This document shows positions 1 to 9,085 of a stretch of 64,000 nucleotides of DNA, in pieces. A program made the position numbers and the translations under genes. Under the pieces are notes generated by a model. That model made no database searches and was not told the origin of the DNA. It was given only the letters and a program-made list of their open reading frames with translations. The DNA lies in assembly GCF_002741945.1 (NCBI RefSeq), contig NZ_MDVN01000022.1, forward strand, positions 434,001-498,000. The letters run 5' to 3'. How positions within the stretch are numbered: the stretch's first letter is position 1; every line of letters begins with the position of its first letter. The DNA is from Gaetbulibacter sp. 4G1. GTDB taxonomy: Bacteria; Bacteroidota; Bacteroidia; Flavobacteriales; Flavobacteriaceae.

Positions 1-147
1 GCCTAAAAGAATCCAGGTATAGTCGGCCTTTTTTACATAAACCATTAATTCGTCTAGTGAAACTTTAGACAGAGAATACCAAACTAAAAAAACTCCCAAT
101 GCTAATGGGAGTGTTATTTTAAGTGCTTTTTTTATTTTGGCCTTCAA
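1..147 (-). CDS. Polytopic membrane protein, LPG-synthase TM / UPF0104-like (N-terminal fragment)
   Basis: Only the first 49 codons lie in the window. The reading frame opens at a TTG that follows the panD stop by 4 bases. An in-frame stop at 157-159 rules out an earlier start. The peptide is a short basic stretch (KAKIKKALK) followed by a hydrophobic helix (LPLALGVFLVWYSL) and SLDELMVYVKKADYTWILLG, which resembles the start of the lysylphosphatidylglycerol-synthase transmembrane-domain (UPF0104) family. From memory this family often follows panD in Flavobacteriaceae. The exact substrate of such proteins is unknown. The call rests on N-terminal pattern and neighbourhood only. Confidence 0.6.
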   Translation of the reverse strand, partial: MKAKIKKALKITLPLALGVFLVWYSLSKVSLDELMVYVKKADYTWILLG

Positions 148-151
148 AAGT

Positions 152-502
152 TTATTTTAACAAGTTTGTGGCTTCGTCAGGGAATACTAAAGATGGTTTA
201 AACAATTTAGCTTCTTCAATATCCATAAACGCATAAGTGATTAAAATAAGAGTGTCTCCAACTGATACTTTTCTTGCAGCAGCTCCATTTAATGTTATTT
301 CTCCGCTTAGCCGTGGTCCTGGAATACAATAGGTCTCCAATCGTTCTCCATTGTCGTTATTTACAATTTGAACTTTTTCTCCTTGAATAATGTTGGCAGC
401 ATCCATTAAATCTTCGTCAATGGTAATACTACCTATATAGTTGAGTTCTGCACCTGTGCATTTTACTCTGTGAATTTTAGATTTTACTACTTGAATTTGC
501 AT
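152..502 (-). CDS. panD: Aspartate 1-decarboxylase
   Basis: PanD decarboxylates L-aspartate to beta-alanine, the partner of pantoate in pantothenate synthesis. At 116 residues it has the normal proenzyme length. The self-cleavage site is visible as Y22-I-G24-S25, where Ser25 becomes the pyruvoyl group. Lys9, Arg54 and Tyr58 of the active site are present. It lies 13 bases downstream of panC on the same strand, so the two are very probably co-transcribed from the promoter at about 1395. It is a soluble cytoplasmic enzyme. Confidence is high. Confidence 0.96.
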   Translation of the reverse strand: MQIQVVKSKIHRVKCTGAELNYIGSITIDEDLMDAANIIQGEKVQIVNNDNGERLETYCIPGPRLSGEITLNGAAARKVSVGDTLILITYAFMDIEEAKLFKPSLVFPDEATNLLK

Positions 503-515
503 GAGGCAAAGGTAA

Positions 516-1367
516 TTAATTTAGTGCGATATTATCTATTAATCTAATATCATCTGCATATGCAGCTATAAACGCTCTATATGTTTTTTTGTTTGATTTT
601 CTTATTACTGGTTTTAAGGTTTTAGTGTCTGCAATAATAAAATATTCTAATTTTAATAAATCGTGTTTAGCAAACTCTTTTTCAACCCATTCCGAAACTT
701 TATTAGCACTTTTTGTGCCAAATTTTTCTTTGGCAGTTGTTAAAGTTTTATAAATAAACGGTGCAGCTTTTTTATATTCTGGTTTTAATCGTGTATTACG
801 CGAACTCATTGCTAAACCATTTGTTTCTCTATGAATAGGGCAACCAATAACTTTAACAGGAATGTTATGCTTTTTAACTAATTTTTTAATAATTGCTAAT
901 TGTTGAAAATCTTTCTCTCCAAAATAAGCCCGATGCGGTTTTACTATTTCAAAAAAACGTTTTACAATAGTTCCAACACCATCAAAATGTCCGTTTCTAA
1001 ATTTGCCTTCCATCTCAAACTCCAAACCATCAAAATCAAATTTTTGTGAAACTGTATTTCCTTTATAAATATCTTCAACTGTTGGTGCATAAACTAAAAT
1101 ATCGTTTTTCGAAACAGTTTTTAACAACTCTACATCATTATCTAGCGTTCTTGGATACTTAATAAGATCATCCTTATTATCAAACTGTGTAGGATTAACA
1201 AAAATACTTACTACAACTTTATCATTCTCATTTAAAGCTTTACGCACTAAAGCCATATGCCCTTGGTGTAATGCTCCCATGGTTGGCACTAGCCCAACTG
1301 TAAGCTGTTTTGCTTTTAATTCATCAACTTTAGCAGAAATTTGCATTTTTTGTGAAAAAACCTTCAT
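516..1367 (-). CDS. panC: Pantothenate synthetase
   Basis: PanC condenses pantoate with beta-alanine using ATP, the last step of pantothenate synthesis. The 283 residues match the family length. The nucleotide-binding motif [11 protein letters not shown] (about residues 28-37, with the HxGH-type H34/H37), the IFVNPTQF strand and the late AMSSRN loop are all present. It is the first gene of a panC-panD pair and diverges from the glycogen-synthase-like gene at 1511. A promoter-like TAAGTTTG lies about 25 bases upstream of the ATG on the minus strand. Confidence 0.96.
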   Translation of the reverse strand: MKVFSQKMQISAKVDELKAKQLTVGLVPTMGALHQGHMALVRKALNENDKVVVSIFVNPTQFDNKDDLIKYPRTLDNDVELLKTVSKNDILVYAPTVEDIYKGNTVSQKFDFDGLEFEMEGKFRNGHFDGVGTIVKRFFEIVKPHRAYFGEKDFQQLAIIKKLVKKHNIPVKVIGCPIHRETNGLAMSSRNTRLKPEYKKAAPFIYKTLTTAKEKFGTKSANKVSEWVEKEFAKHDLLKLEYFIIADTKTLKPVIRKSNKKTYRAFIAAYADDIRLIDNIALN

Positions 1368-1391
1368 TATTTAATAAAAAATTAACGCTTG

Positions 1392-1399
1392 CAAACTTA
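1392..1399 (-). promoter_or_regulatory. panC: Probable panC -7 box
   Basis: On the minus strand this reads TAAGTTTG, an exact match to the Bacteroidota -7 consensus TAnnTTTG. It would start a transcript about 20 bases before the panC ATG. No clear TTTG -33 element is visible, so the call rests on one box. Confidence 0.5.
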
Positions 1400-1430
1400 A
1401 TATTTTACAATCAATTAGCATAAATTTTTG

Positions 1431-1438
1431 TACTTTTG
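1431..1438 (+). promoter_or_regulatory. Probable -7 box of the glycogen-synthase-like operon
   Basis: TACTTTTG matches TAnnTTTG exactly, in the divergent 143-base gap between panC and the gene at 1511. It gives a leader of roughly 65 bases. No convincing -33 TTTG is seen at the usual spacing. Confidence 0.5.
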
Positions 1439-1510
1439 CGTGTTTTTTATTTTGAATTTTCAAAAAGCTATTCAATTATATAGCCATAAAAAGACAGCAA
1501 AAACAAACAT

Positions 1511-2320
1511 ATGAAAGATAAGAGGGTATTGTATGTATCATCTGAAGTAGTGCCTTATTTACCAGAGACTGAAATTTCGTCAATGTCTTTTGAAGCACCT
1601 AGATTAGTAAATCAACAAGGTGGTCAAATACGAATTTTTATGCCTAGATATGGTAATATTAATGAAAGAAGGCATCAATTACATGAAGTTATAAGACTAT
1701 CTGGTATTAACCTAGTTATTAACGATTTAGATATGCCTTTAATCATAAAGGTCGCTTCTATCCCTAAAGAACGTATTCAAGTTTATTTTATTGATAACGA
1801 CGAGTATTTTAAGCGTAAAGCAACACTTACCGACGAAAATGGCAAACTGTTTTCTGATAATGATGAACGTGCTATTTTCTTTGCCAAAGGCGTTATAGAA
1901 ACGGTTAAAAAATTAAACTGGTCACCAGATGTTATTCATGTTCACGGTTGGCTAGCCTCGCTACTTCCATTGTATTTAAAAGCGTATTATAAAGACGAGC
2001 CACTATTTAACGAAAGTAAAATTGTGACTTCTGTATACAATCAAAGTTTTGATGATACGTTAAACAAAGACATGATTAATAAAATTAAGTTTGATAATAT
2101 TGAAGAAGATGCTGTTAAAACGCTTGAAGAACCTTCATACAACAACTTGATGAAAGTTGCTATTGATTACTCTGATGCATTAATAGTTGGGTCTGAAAAT
2201 ATTCCTGAAACTTTAGAAACCTATTTAAAAGCATCAAACAAACCTATTTTAGATTATAAAAGTAAAGATGAATTTGGTGAAGCTTATACAGAATTTTTTA
2301 ATACTAAAATTTTTAGCTAA
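1511..2320 (+). CDS. Short glycogen/starch synthase-like protein (N-terminal GT5 domain only)
   Basis: The 269 residues resemble the N-terminal Rossmann domain of GT5 glycogen synthases: RVLYVSSEVVPYLPE at the start, then RIFMPRYG, YFIDNDEYFKR and PDVIHVHGWLASLLPLYLKA. The C-terminal nucleotide-binding half of a normal synthase (about 480 residues) is absent. The N-terminal KxGGL glucan/ADP-glucose loop is replaced by a non-matching segment ending NQQGGQ. It is therefore doubtful that the protein makes glycogen, and a regulatory or substrate-binding role is equally possible. It sits upstream of a DUF4270 lipoprotein and glmS on the same strand. The frame is open and ends cleanly, so it does not look like a recent pseudogene. 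Confidence 0.75.
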   Translation: MKDKRVLYVSSEVVPYLPETEISSMSFEAPRLVNQQGGQIRIFMPRYGNINERRHQLHEVIRLSGINLVINDLDMPLIIKVASIPKERIQVYFIDNDEYFKRKATLTDENGKLFSDNDERAIFFAKGVIETVKKLNWSPDVIHVHGWLASLLPLYLKAYYKDEPLFNESKIVTSVYNQSFDDTLNKDMINKIKFDNIEEDAVKTLEEPSYNNLMKVAIDYSDALIVGSENIPETLETYLKASNKPILDYKSKDEFGEAYTEFFNTKIFS

Positions 2321-2381
2321 TCCCAATCTCATTTAAAATTAAGATATGAAAGGCCCTTGTGGGCATTTGCCAAATATACTC

Positions 2382-4055
2382 ATGAAAAAAATATTTAAAG
2401 CCCTTAAATCACCTGGTATTGTCCTATTCGCTGTGGCATTATTTATTGCCTGCGATAAAGATTTTAATACTATTGAAAGTGACGTTTTAGGAAAAGATAA
2501 TGCTAACTTTAGCACTGATAACTCAAATCTTCAAATTTTAGCATACAACAAAAAATTAAGTGCTCAACAAATTAATGGTTTGTCATCTAATTTATTTGGA
2601 GTTTTTAAAGATCCTGCATATGGCCAAACAACTGCTAGTATAATAACACAAATAACTCCAAATGTATTTAACCCTAACTTTGGTGACAACCCTGTTATAG
2701 ATTCTGTGGTTTTAAAAGTGCCTTATTTTAATAAAGTAAGTGCAGATTCTCCTGACGATGATGGTAATGAAGTATATACTATAGAAGACTCTTTATATGG
2801 TGGAGCTCCTGTAAAATTAACAGTTTACAGAAATAATTATTTTTTAAGAGATTTTGATCCAAACTCAGAGTTTAACGATACTCAAATATATTATTCAAAG
2901 GCAGATGGCTCAATTAATAATACTGATAACTTTGCTGTTACTAGTGATGCTACTATAAATTTTGATGACCATAAAGGTGAAATAATTTACGAGCAAGAGC
3001 AGTATGTTCCAAGTAGTGAAACTATTGTTTTAAAGATTACTGAAGGAGATGAAGATGTTTTTGATAGACAAACTCCAGCGTTAAGAGTAAAGCTAGACGA
3101 AGATTATTGGAAAACCACAATTTTTGACAAAGAAGATGATCCTGTTTTAAGTAATACTAATAATTTTAGAGACTATTTTAGAGGTTTGTATTTTAAAGCA
3201 GAAGCCATTAACGATAATGGTAATATGATTTTTTTCAACTTATCTACAGCTAATATTACAATCTATTATTCAAAAGACTCATCAATTGATGGTGAAAGGG
3301 ATCAAGACACCTATACACTAAACTTAAATGGTAATAGGCTAAACACATTTATAAATGATTATAGTATAGCTTTAGCTGATGGAGATGAAACTTTGGGTGA
3401 TGAAAAACTATATCTAAAAGGAGCTGAAGGCTCTATGGCTGTAATTGATTTATTTAATGGAATGGTAGATTGTGATGGTACTCCAGAAACAGCTTTAGAT
3501 TGCTTTAAAAAAACTTACAGAGAGCTTGATGGAAACGGGAACTATTTACCTCAAGTTAATGGCGATTATCCATTAAGAAAATTAATAAACGAAGCGCATC
3601 TTGTTATTTATGAAGACCAGACTGCATCCAATGGAGGAAATTCAGATTTTCATAAATATGATAGAATTTATGCTTATGATGTAAGCAATAACATTCCAAC
3701 TATAGATTATTCTTTCGATCCTACTGAAGACACTTCAGATCCTTTTAACTCTAAAATTATTAGTCTAGGCCAACGAATAGTAGATGACAACGGTGCTGCA
3801 AAATATAAATTACGCATAACAGAACACTTAAATAATATTTTACTTAAAGACTCTACTAATACGAAGTTAGGACTTATCTTATCAAACAATGTAAATTTAA
3901 CTAATAGTTTTAAAGTTTTGAACAGTGGAAAAGAAGTTCCCTCTTCAGCTATATTAACTCCAAGGGGAACCGTTTTATATGGTACAAATGTTACTGGGCC
4001 AAATGAGAGTAAAAAAATGAGACTTGAAATATTTTTTACTGAACCTAATTTATAG
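2382..4055 (+). CDS. DUF4270-type lipoprotein
   Basis: The chosen start is the ATG at 2382, because it begins a clean lipoprotein signal (MKKIFKALK, hydrophobic core, LFIAC, then DKDF). An in-frame ATG at 2346 would put 12 odd residues in front. The mature protein of about 535 residues is rich in Asp, Asn and Thr and beta-strand-like. It has the LGKDNANF, VLKVPYF and late REL...YPLRKLINEAHLVIYED features I associate with DUF4270, a large Bacteroidota family of surface lipoproteins of unknown role. It follows the glycogen-synthase-like gene by about 60 bases and precedes glmS. Confidence 0.8.
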   Translation: MKKIFKALKSPGIVLFAVALFIACDKDFNTIESDVLGKDNANFSTDNSNLQILAYNKKLSAQQINGLSSNLFGVFKDPAYGQTTASIITQITPNVFNPNFGDNPVIDSVVLKVPYFNKVSADSPDDDGNEVYTIEDSLYGGAPVKLTVYRNNYFLRDFDPNSEFNDTQIYYSKADGSINNTDNFAVTSDATINFDDHKGEIIYEQEQYVPSSETIVLKITEGDEDVFDRQTPALRVKLDEDYWKTTIFDKEDDPVLSNTNNFRDYFRGLYFKAEAINDNGNMIFFNLSTANITIYYSKDSSIDGERDQDTYTLNLNGNRLNTFINDYSIALADGDETLGDEKLYLKGAEGSMAVIDLFNGMVDCDGTPETALDCFKKTYRELDGNGNYLPQVNGDYPLRKLINEAHLVIYEDQTASNGGNSDFHKYDRIYAYDVSNNIPTIDYSFDPTEDTSDPFNSKIISLGQRIVDDNGAAKYKLRITEHLNNILLKDSTNTKLGLILSNNVNLTNSFKVLNSGKEVPSSAILTPRGTVLYGTNVTGPNESKKMRLEIFFTEPNL

Positions 4056-4212
4056 TTTTTTATTTTAAAAAAGTCACTTCTCTATATACAGTGTTAATGA
4101 ATTTCATCGTGAAAAATGTCAACTTTATATACTATTTTGACATTTGTTGATATTTTTTTTACATATTTGCTTCACATAAATTAAAACCCAAATTAATTAA
4201 ACAAAATTACTT

Positions 4213-6060
4213 ATGTGTGGAATTGTTGGATATATAGGTCATAGAGAAGCTTACCCAATTATTATAGAAGGACTTAAACGCTTAGAGTACAGAGGTTACG
4301 ACAGTGCAGGTATTGCCCTTTTTGATGGTGATAATCTTAAAATATCAAAAACCAAAGGAAAGGTCTCAGATTTAGAAGAACGATCAGAAAAAGAAATTAC
4401 CAAAAACGGTAGTCTAGGGATTGGACACACAAGGTGGGCTACTCATGGTGTTCCTAATGACATAAACTCTCACCCACATGCTTCAAATTCAGGTGATTTA
4501 GCTATCATTCATAATGGTATTATAGAAAATTACGATTCGCTAAAAAAAGAATTAATTTCTAGAGGTTACACATTTCAATCAGATACAGATACTGAGGTTT
4601 TAATCAACCTAATTGAAGATGTTAAAAAGAAAGAAAACGTAAAACTTGGAAAGGCCGTGCAAATTGCATTAAATCAAGTAATTGGTGCTTACGCTATTGC
4701 CGTTTTTGATAAAAACAAGCCAGGTGAAGTTGTTATTGCTAGGTTAGGAAGCCCTTTAGCTGTTGGCGTAGGTGAAGATGAATTTTTTATTGCAAGTGAT
4801 GCATCTCCTTTTATAGAATATACTAAAAATGCTATTTATTTAGAAGATGAAGAAATGGCAATTATTAGGCTTGGAAAAGAAATAAAAATACGAAAAATCA
4901 AAGATGACTCTTTAGTTGATCCTTACGTTCAAGAACTTCAAATGAATCTTGAAGAAATAGAAAAAGGAGGGTTCGATCATTTTATGTTAAAGGAAATTCA
5001 TGAGCAACCTAGAGCAATTAGAGATACTTATAGAGGTAGGTTATTAAGAGACGAAGCCATTATAAAAATGGCTGGAGTTGAAGATAATATGAAAAAGTTT
5101 TTAAATGCCGATCGTATTATCATTATAGCTTGCGGTACCTCATGGCACGCAGGATTAGTTGCCGAATATATCTTTGAAGAGTTTTCAAGAATTCCTGTAG
5201 AAGTAGAATATGCTTCTGAGTTTCGTTATAGAAACCCGGTAATAACGGAGAAAGATGTAGTAATAGCCATTTCGCAATCCGGTGAAACTGCTGATACATT
5301 AGCAGCTATTAAATTAGCAAAATCTAAAGGCGCTTTTGTTTTTGGTGTTTGTAATGTTGTAGGTTCATCTATTGCTAGAGAAACTGATGCTGGAGCTTAT
5401 ACTCACGCAGGACCAGAAATTGGTGTTGCGTCTACCAAAGCATTTACAACACAAATAACAGTGTTAACTTTAATAGCGCTTCGTTTAGCAAGAGCTAAAG
5501 GCACGATGTCGAGTTCAGATTTTAGATTGTATTTACAAGAGTTAGAATTAATTCCTGAAAAAGTAGAACAACTATTAGAAGTTGATGAGCATGTTAAAGA
5601 AATTGCTAAAGAATATTTACTATCTACCAATTGTTTATACTTAGGTAGAGGTTATAATTTTCCAGTAGCTTTAGAAGGCGCTTTAAAACTAAAAGAAATC
5701 TCTTATATTCATGCAGAAGGTTACCCAGCTGCAGAAATGAAGCATGGTCCAATCGCCTTGATAGATGATAGAATGCCTGTAATTGTTATTGCTACTAGTA
5801 AAGGACATTACGAAAAAGTAGTTAGTAATATTCAGGAAATTAAATCACGTAAAGGTAAAATTATTGCTGTTGTTACAGAAGGAGATACTGCAGTAAAAGA
5901 AATTGCAGATCATATTATTGAAATTCCAGACTCTGAAGAAGCTTTTTCTCCATTATTAACAACAATACCATTACAACTCTTATCTTATCATATTGCTGTA
6001 ATGCGTAATTGTAACGTAGACCAACCACGTAACTTAGCAAAATCTGTTACAGTAGAATAA
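4213..6060 (+). CDS. glmS: Glutamine-fructose-6-phosphate aminotransferase (isomerizing)
   Basis: GlmS makes glucosamine-6-phosphate from fructose-6-phosphate and glutamine, the entry step to UDP-GlcNAc for peptidoglycan and LPS. The 615 residues have the expected order: an N-terminal class II glutaminase beginning MCGIVGYIG (Cys2 is the nucleophile), with GHTRWATHG and HNGIIENY, then two SIS sugar-isomerase domains (CGTSWHAG, SQSGETADT, GRGYNFPVALEGALKLKE). It ends in the conserved RNLAKSVTVE tail. The upstream 157-base gap is AT-rich and contains only an imperfect -7 element (CATATTTG at 4162). No glmS ribozyme fold was recognised. Confidence 0.97.
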   Translation: MCGIVGYIGHREAYPIIIEGLKRLEYRGYDSAGIALFDGDNLKISKTKGKVSDLEERSEKEITKNGSLGIGHTRWATHGVPNDINSHPHASNSGDLAIIHNGIIENYDSLKKELISRGYTFQSDTDTEVLINLIEDVKKKENVKLGKAVQIALNQVIGAYAIAVFDKNKPGEVVIARLGSPLAVGVGEDEFFIASDASPFIEYTKNAIYLEDEEMAIIRLGKEIKIRKIKDDSLVDPYVQELQMNLEEIEKGGFDHFMLKEIHEQPRAIRDTYRGRLLRDEAIIKMAGVEDNMKKFLNADRIIIIACGTSWHAGLVAEYIFEEFSRIPVEVEYASEFRYRNPVITEKDVVIAISQSGETADTLAAIKLAKSKGAFVFGVCNVVGSSIARETDAGAYTHAGPEIGVASTKAFTTQITVLTLIALRLARAKGTMSSSDFRLYLQELELIPEKVEQLLEVDEHVKEIAKEYLLSTNCLYLGRGYNFPVALEGALKLKEISYIHAEGYPAAEMKHGPIALIDDRMPVIVIATSKGHYEKVVSNIQEIKSRKGKIIAVVTEGDTAVKEIADHIIEIPDSEEAFSPLLTTIPLQLLSYHIAVMRNCNVDQPRNLAKSVTVE

Positions 6061-6278
6061 GATATAAGATATTACTCAGCAAATTATTGATTTATAATTA
6101 TTTGTGAGATATTTCTGTTATTTCACAAAAAAATACCTTATTTTTAGCTTAACAGACAATATTTGTAGTCTTTTTTGTTAAAAAATACTATGCACGCATA
6201 ACTTTTTTGTGTTTTTATGAGGAAGTAATGCTATATATATTTATATTGCTAATCGAAAAATTAAACTAATTCTTATAA

Positions 6279-9080
6279 ATGAAAACTATTCTTCCTTTTT
6301 TAATGTTGCTTTTTTGTGGATTATCATATTCTCAAACAACAACAATTTCTGGGACAGTTGTTGATGATAGTGGTCAACCTCTTCCAGGAGCAAACATTAT
6401 TGTTACAGGAACTTCTACAGGAGTTGTAACAGATTTTGACGGCGGTTTTAACTTAAGTGTAAGTCAAGACCCTCCTTTTTCTGTTCAAGCTAGTATGATT
6501 GGTTTTGAATCAGCTACTATTGAAGTTACCACAAACAATCAAGTCCTCAATTTTGTTCTAACCGAAGGAACATCTTTAGATGAAGTTGTAATTTCTGCAT
6601 CCAGAACACCTGAGCGTATTTTCGAATCGCCTGTAACTGTTGAACGTTTTGGGCTTAAAGAAATTAAAAACACGGCATCCGCTGATTTCTATGATGGCCT
6701 TGAAAACCTAAAGGGTGTAGATGTAAACACAAATAGTTTAACATTTAAATCTGTTAACACCAGAGGTTTTGCAACATTCGCAAATAATCGCTTTATGCAA
6801 CTGGTAGATGGCATGGATAATTCAACTCCAGCCTTAAACTTCCCAATAGGAAATTTAGTGGGTATGACTGAAACCGATGTTTTAAGTGTAGAATTACTTC
6901 CAGGAGCATCTTCAGCATTATATGGTGCAAATGCCTTTAATGGTATTTTATTTATGCGTAGCAAAAACCCTTTTGATCACGCAGGCATAAGTGCTTCACT
7001 TAAAGGAGGTATTACTTCTCAAGAAGCCGCTGGTGATAATGAGTATAAAGATTTAAGCATTCGTGTCGCTCATAAATTTAGTAACAAATTTGCTGCTAAA
7101 GTTAACTTTGGCTACCTAAAAGGAACCGATTGGGCTGCAAATAGCATTGCTGATAAAACAAATATTGGAGGTAGTCGTGCTAATAATATAGACTATGATG
7201 GTGTTAACGTTTATGGAGATGAAGTCTCTACAAACCTTAAAGCCGTAAAAGAAAGTCCTACATTTTTAGCTGGACTAGCAGCAGCAGGAATAAACCCAGC
7301 AGTAGCAAGTTTAGTCCCAGACGTTGTAGTCTCTAGAACAGGATATGATGAAGGTGATTTAACCGATTATAATGCTGAAAGCGTTAAAGCTGATTGGGGT
7401 TTATATTTTAGACCATGGGAAAATGATTTTGAAGTTTCTTACGTTGGAAAAGTAGGTACTGGTTCAACAATATACCAAGGAACTAACAGATATAATATTG
7501 ACAACTTCTTTCAACAACAACATAAGTTAGAAATACGTAACGATAATTTCTTTTTAAGAGGTTACGTAGTTGCCGATAAAGCTGGAGATTCATACGACAT
7601 GGTATTTACTGGAGTAAATATTAACAGAGCTTGGAAAGATGACAATACTTGGTTTGGTGAATATACAGGAGCCTATATCTCTGCAACACTTGGTGGAGCA
7701 ACAGATGAGCAAGCACATGCTGCAGGTAGGGCTACAGCTGATACTGGTATGTATTTACCTGGTACTCCTGGATTTATATCCGCTTTTAATAAAAGTATTA
7801 ACGATCCAGATTTAACAACAGGTTCTAAATTTCAAGACGCTTCAAAGTATTATCATTCAGACGCAAATTACAATTTTAGCCATTTAATCGATTTTGCCGA
7901 TATTCAAGTTGGTGGGTCTTATAGAAAATATAGCTTAAATTCATCTGGAACTATTTATACAGATTTAAATGGACCAATAGACTACTCAGAATTTGGTATT
8001 TATACACAAATCCAAAAAAGTTTAGAATTAAGCGAGTCTTTAGAATTAAAACTTACAGGTTCTGTGCGTTATGATAAATCTGAGTTTTTTGATGGTTTTG
8101 TGTCACCAAGAATTTCTGCTGGTCTAACTGTAAATAGAAATCACAATATTAGAGCATCAGTACAAACTGGTTTTAGAAATCCAACCACTCAAGATTTATT
8201 TATTGGTTTAGATGCAGGTAGAGCAGTTTTAGTTGGTGCCGCTCCTGATAATTTAGACAGATGGTCAAGAACACATGATATTAGTGCTAGTGGTCAAGCC
8301 TTAGGGCAACCAGCTACAATAACACAAACAGGAGCAGCGGCATATAACAATTCTTATACCGCAAGTTCTGCATTAGCTTTAGGTGCTACTGGTAACCCTG
8401 CGGTATTAGAAGTATCAAATCCTGATTTAGTAAAACCAGAGCAAGTAACTTCTGGTGAAGTTGGTTATAGAGGAAAATTTAATAAAGTTATTGTAGATTT
8501 AAGTGCATATTACAATAGTTACAAAGATTTTATTTCTCAAGAAGTTGTTGTTTCTCCATTATACGGAACTGTAGGAGATGGTTCATTATCTGTTGCAGCT
8601 TTAGCAAATGGTGATAGTCAAAACTTTAGCACGTACACAAACTCAGAAGCCAATGTAAACTCTTACGGAGCTTCTATTGGAATATCAACTAAAGTATTAG
8701 GGAATTTTGATTTAAGTGGAAGTTATACCTACGCTAAGTTAGATTTTGACAGAGTTCAATTTCCAGATTTCACAACAAATTTTAATACTCCAGAACATAA
8801 GTTTAAAGCTTCTTTTGGTAACACCAAATTATTTAAAAATTTCGGATTTAACATAGCTTACAGATATAGTGATGACTATTTCTGGGAAGCTACATTTGGT
8901 AATGGTATTGTTCCAGAATTTCACGTAGTTGATGCTCAAATTAACCTTAAGGTTCCAAGTTTTAAATCAACTTTTAAAGCAGGTGCAACAAACCTTTTAG
9001 GTGATGAATACTTTACGGCGTTCGGAACTGGAAATATCGGATCAATGTATTATGTATCATGGACAATTAACAACTTATAA
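6279..9080 (+). CDS. TonB-dependent receptor with carboxypeptidase-like regulatory domain
   Basis: This is an outer-membrane gated beta-barrel importer of 933 residues. A signal peptide (MKTILPFLMLLFCGLSYSQ) is followed by a carboxypeptidase-regulatory-like beta-sandwich (TISGTVVDDSGQPLPGANI, about residues 20-105). Next come the plug domain (VISASRTPERIFESPVTVER, then VELLPGASSALYGANAFNGIL) and a long C-terminal barrel. It is not accompanied by a SusD protein. Instead an SGNH-hydrolase lipoprotein starts 5 bases after its stop, so the two are probably one surface system. The ligand cannot be told from sequence. Confidence 0.93.
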   Translation: MKTILPFLMLLFCGLSYSQTTTISGTVVDDSGQPLPGANIIVTGTSTGVVTDFDGGFNLSVSQDPPFSVQASMIGFESATIEVTTNNQVLNFVLTEGTSLDEVVISASRTPERIFESPVTVERFGLKEIKNTASADFYDGLENLKGVDVNTNSLTFKSVNTRGFATFANNRFMQLVDGMDNSTPALNFPIGNLVGMTETDVLSVELLPGASSALYGANAFNGILFMRSKNPFDHAGISASLKGGITSQEAAGDNEYKDLSIRVAHKFSNKFAAKVNFGYLKGTDWAANSIADKTNIGGSRANNIDYDGVNVYGDEVSTNLKAVKESPTFLAGLAAAGINPAVASLVPDVVVSRTGYDEGDLTDYNAESVKADWGLYFRPWENDFEVSYVGKVGTGSTIYQGTNRYNIDNFFQQQHKLEIRNDNFFLRGYVVADKAGDSYDMVFTGVNINRAWKDDNTWFGEYTGAYISATLGGATDEQAHAAGRATADTGMYLPGTPGFISAFNKSINDPDLTTGSKFQDASKYYHSDANYNFSHLIDFADIQVGGSYRKYSLNSSGTIYTDLNGPIDYSEFGIYTQIQKSLELSESLELKLTGSVRYDKSEFFDGFVSPRISAGLTVNRNHNIRASVQTGFRNPTTQDLFIGLDAGRAVLVGAAPDNLDRWSRTHDISASGQALGQPATITQTGAAAYNNSYTASSALALGATGNPAVLEVSNPDLVKPEQVTSGEVGYRGKFNKVIVDLSAYYNSYKDFISQEVVVSPLYGTVGDGSLSVAALANGDSQNFSTYTNSEANVNSYGASIGISTKVLGNFDLSGSYTYAKLDFDRVQFPDFTTNFNTPEHKFKASFGNTKLFKNFGFNIAYRYSDDYFWEATFGNGIVPEFHVVDAQINLKVPSFKSTFKAGATNLLGDEYFTAFGTGNIGSMYYVSWTINNL

Positions 9081-9085
9081 TAATT

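Noticed and set aside
2353-2364. GCCCTTGTGGGC hairpin and its shared CCCTTGTGG word with the dispersed element
   Set aside because: Only nine bases are shared and the terminal GCGTTA/TAACGC sequences are absent, so this is most likely chance.
4141-4212. glmS ribozyme or glmS riboswitch upstream of glmS
   Set aside because: The 157-base upstream gap is almost all A and T and lacks the conserved ribozyme core, which is also mainly a Firmicutes feature.
6689-6964. Open frames on the opposite strand of long genes (for example within the TonB receptor and feoB)
   Set aside because: They lie fully inside well-supported genes, lack family motifs and follow from codon bias of the true frame.
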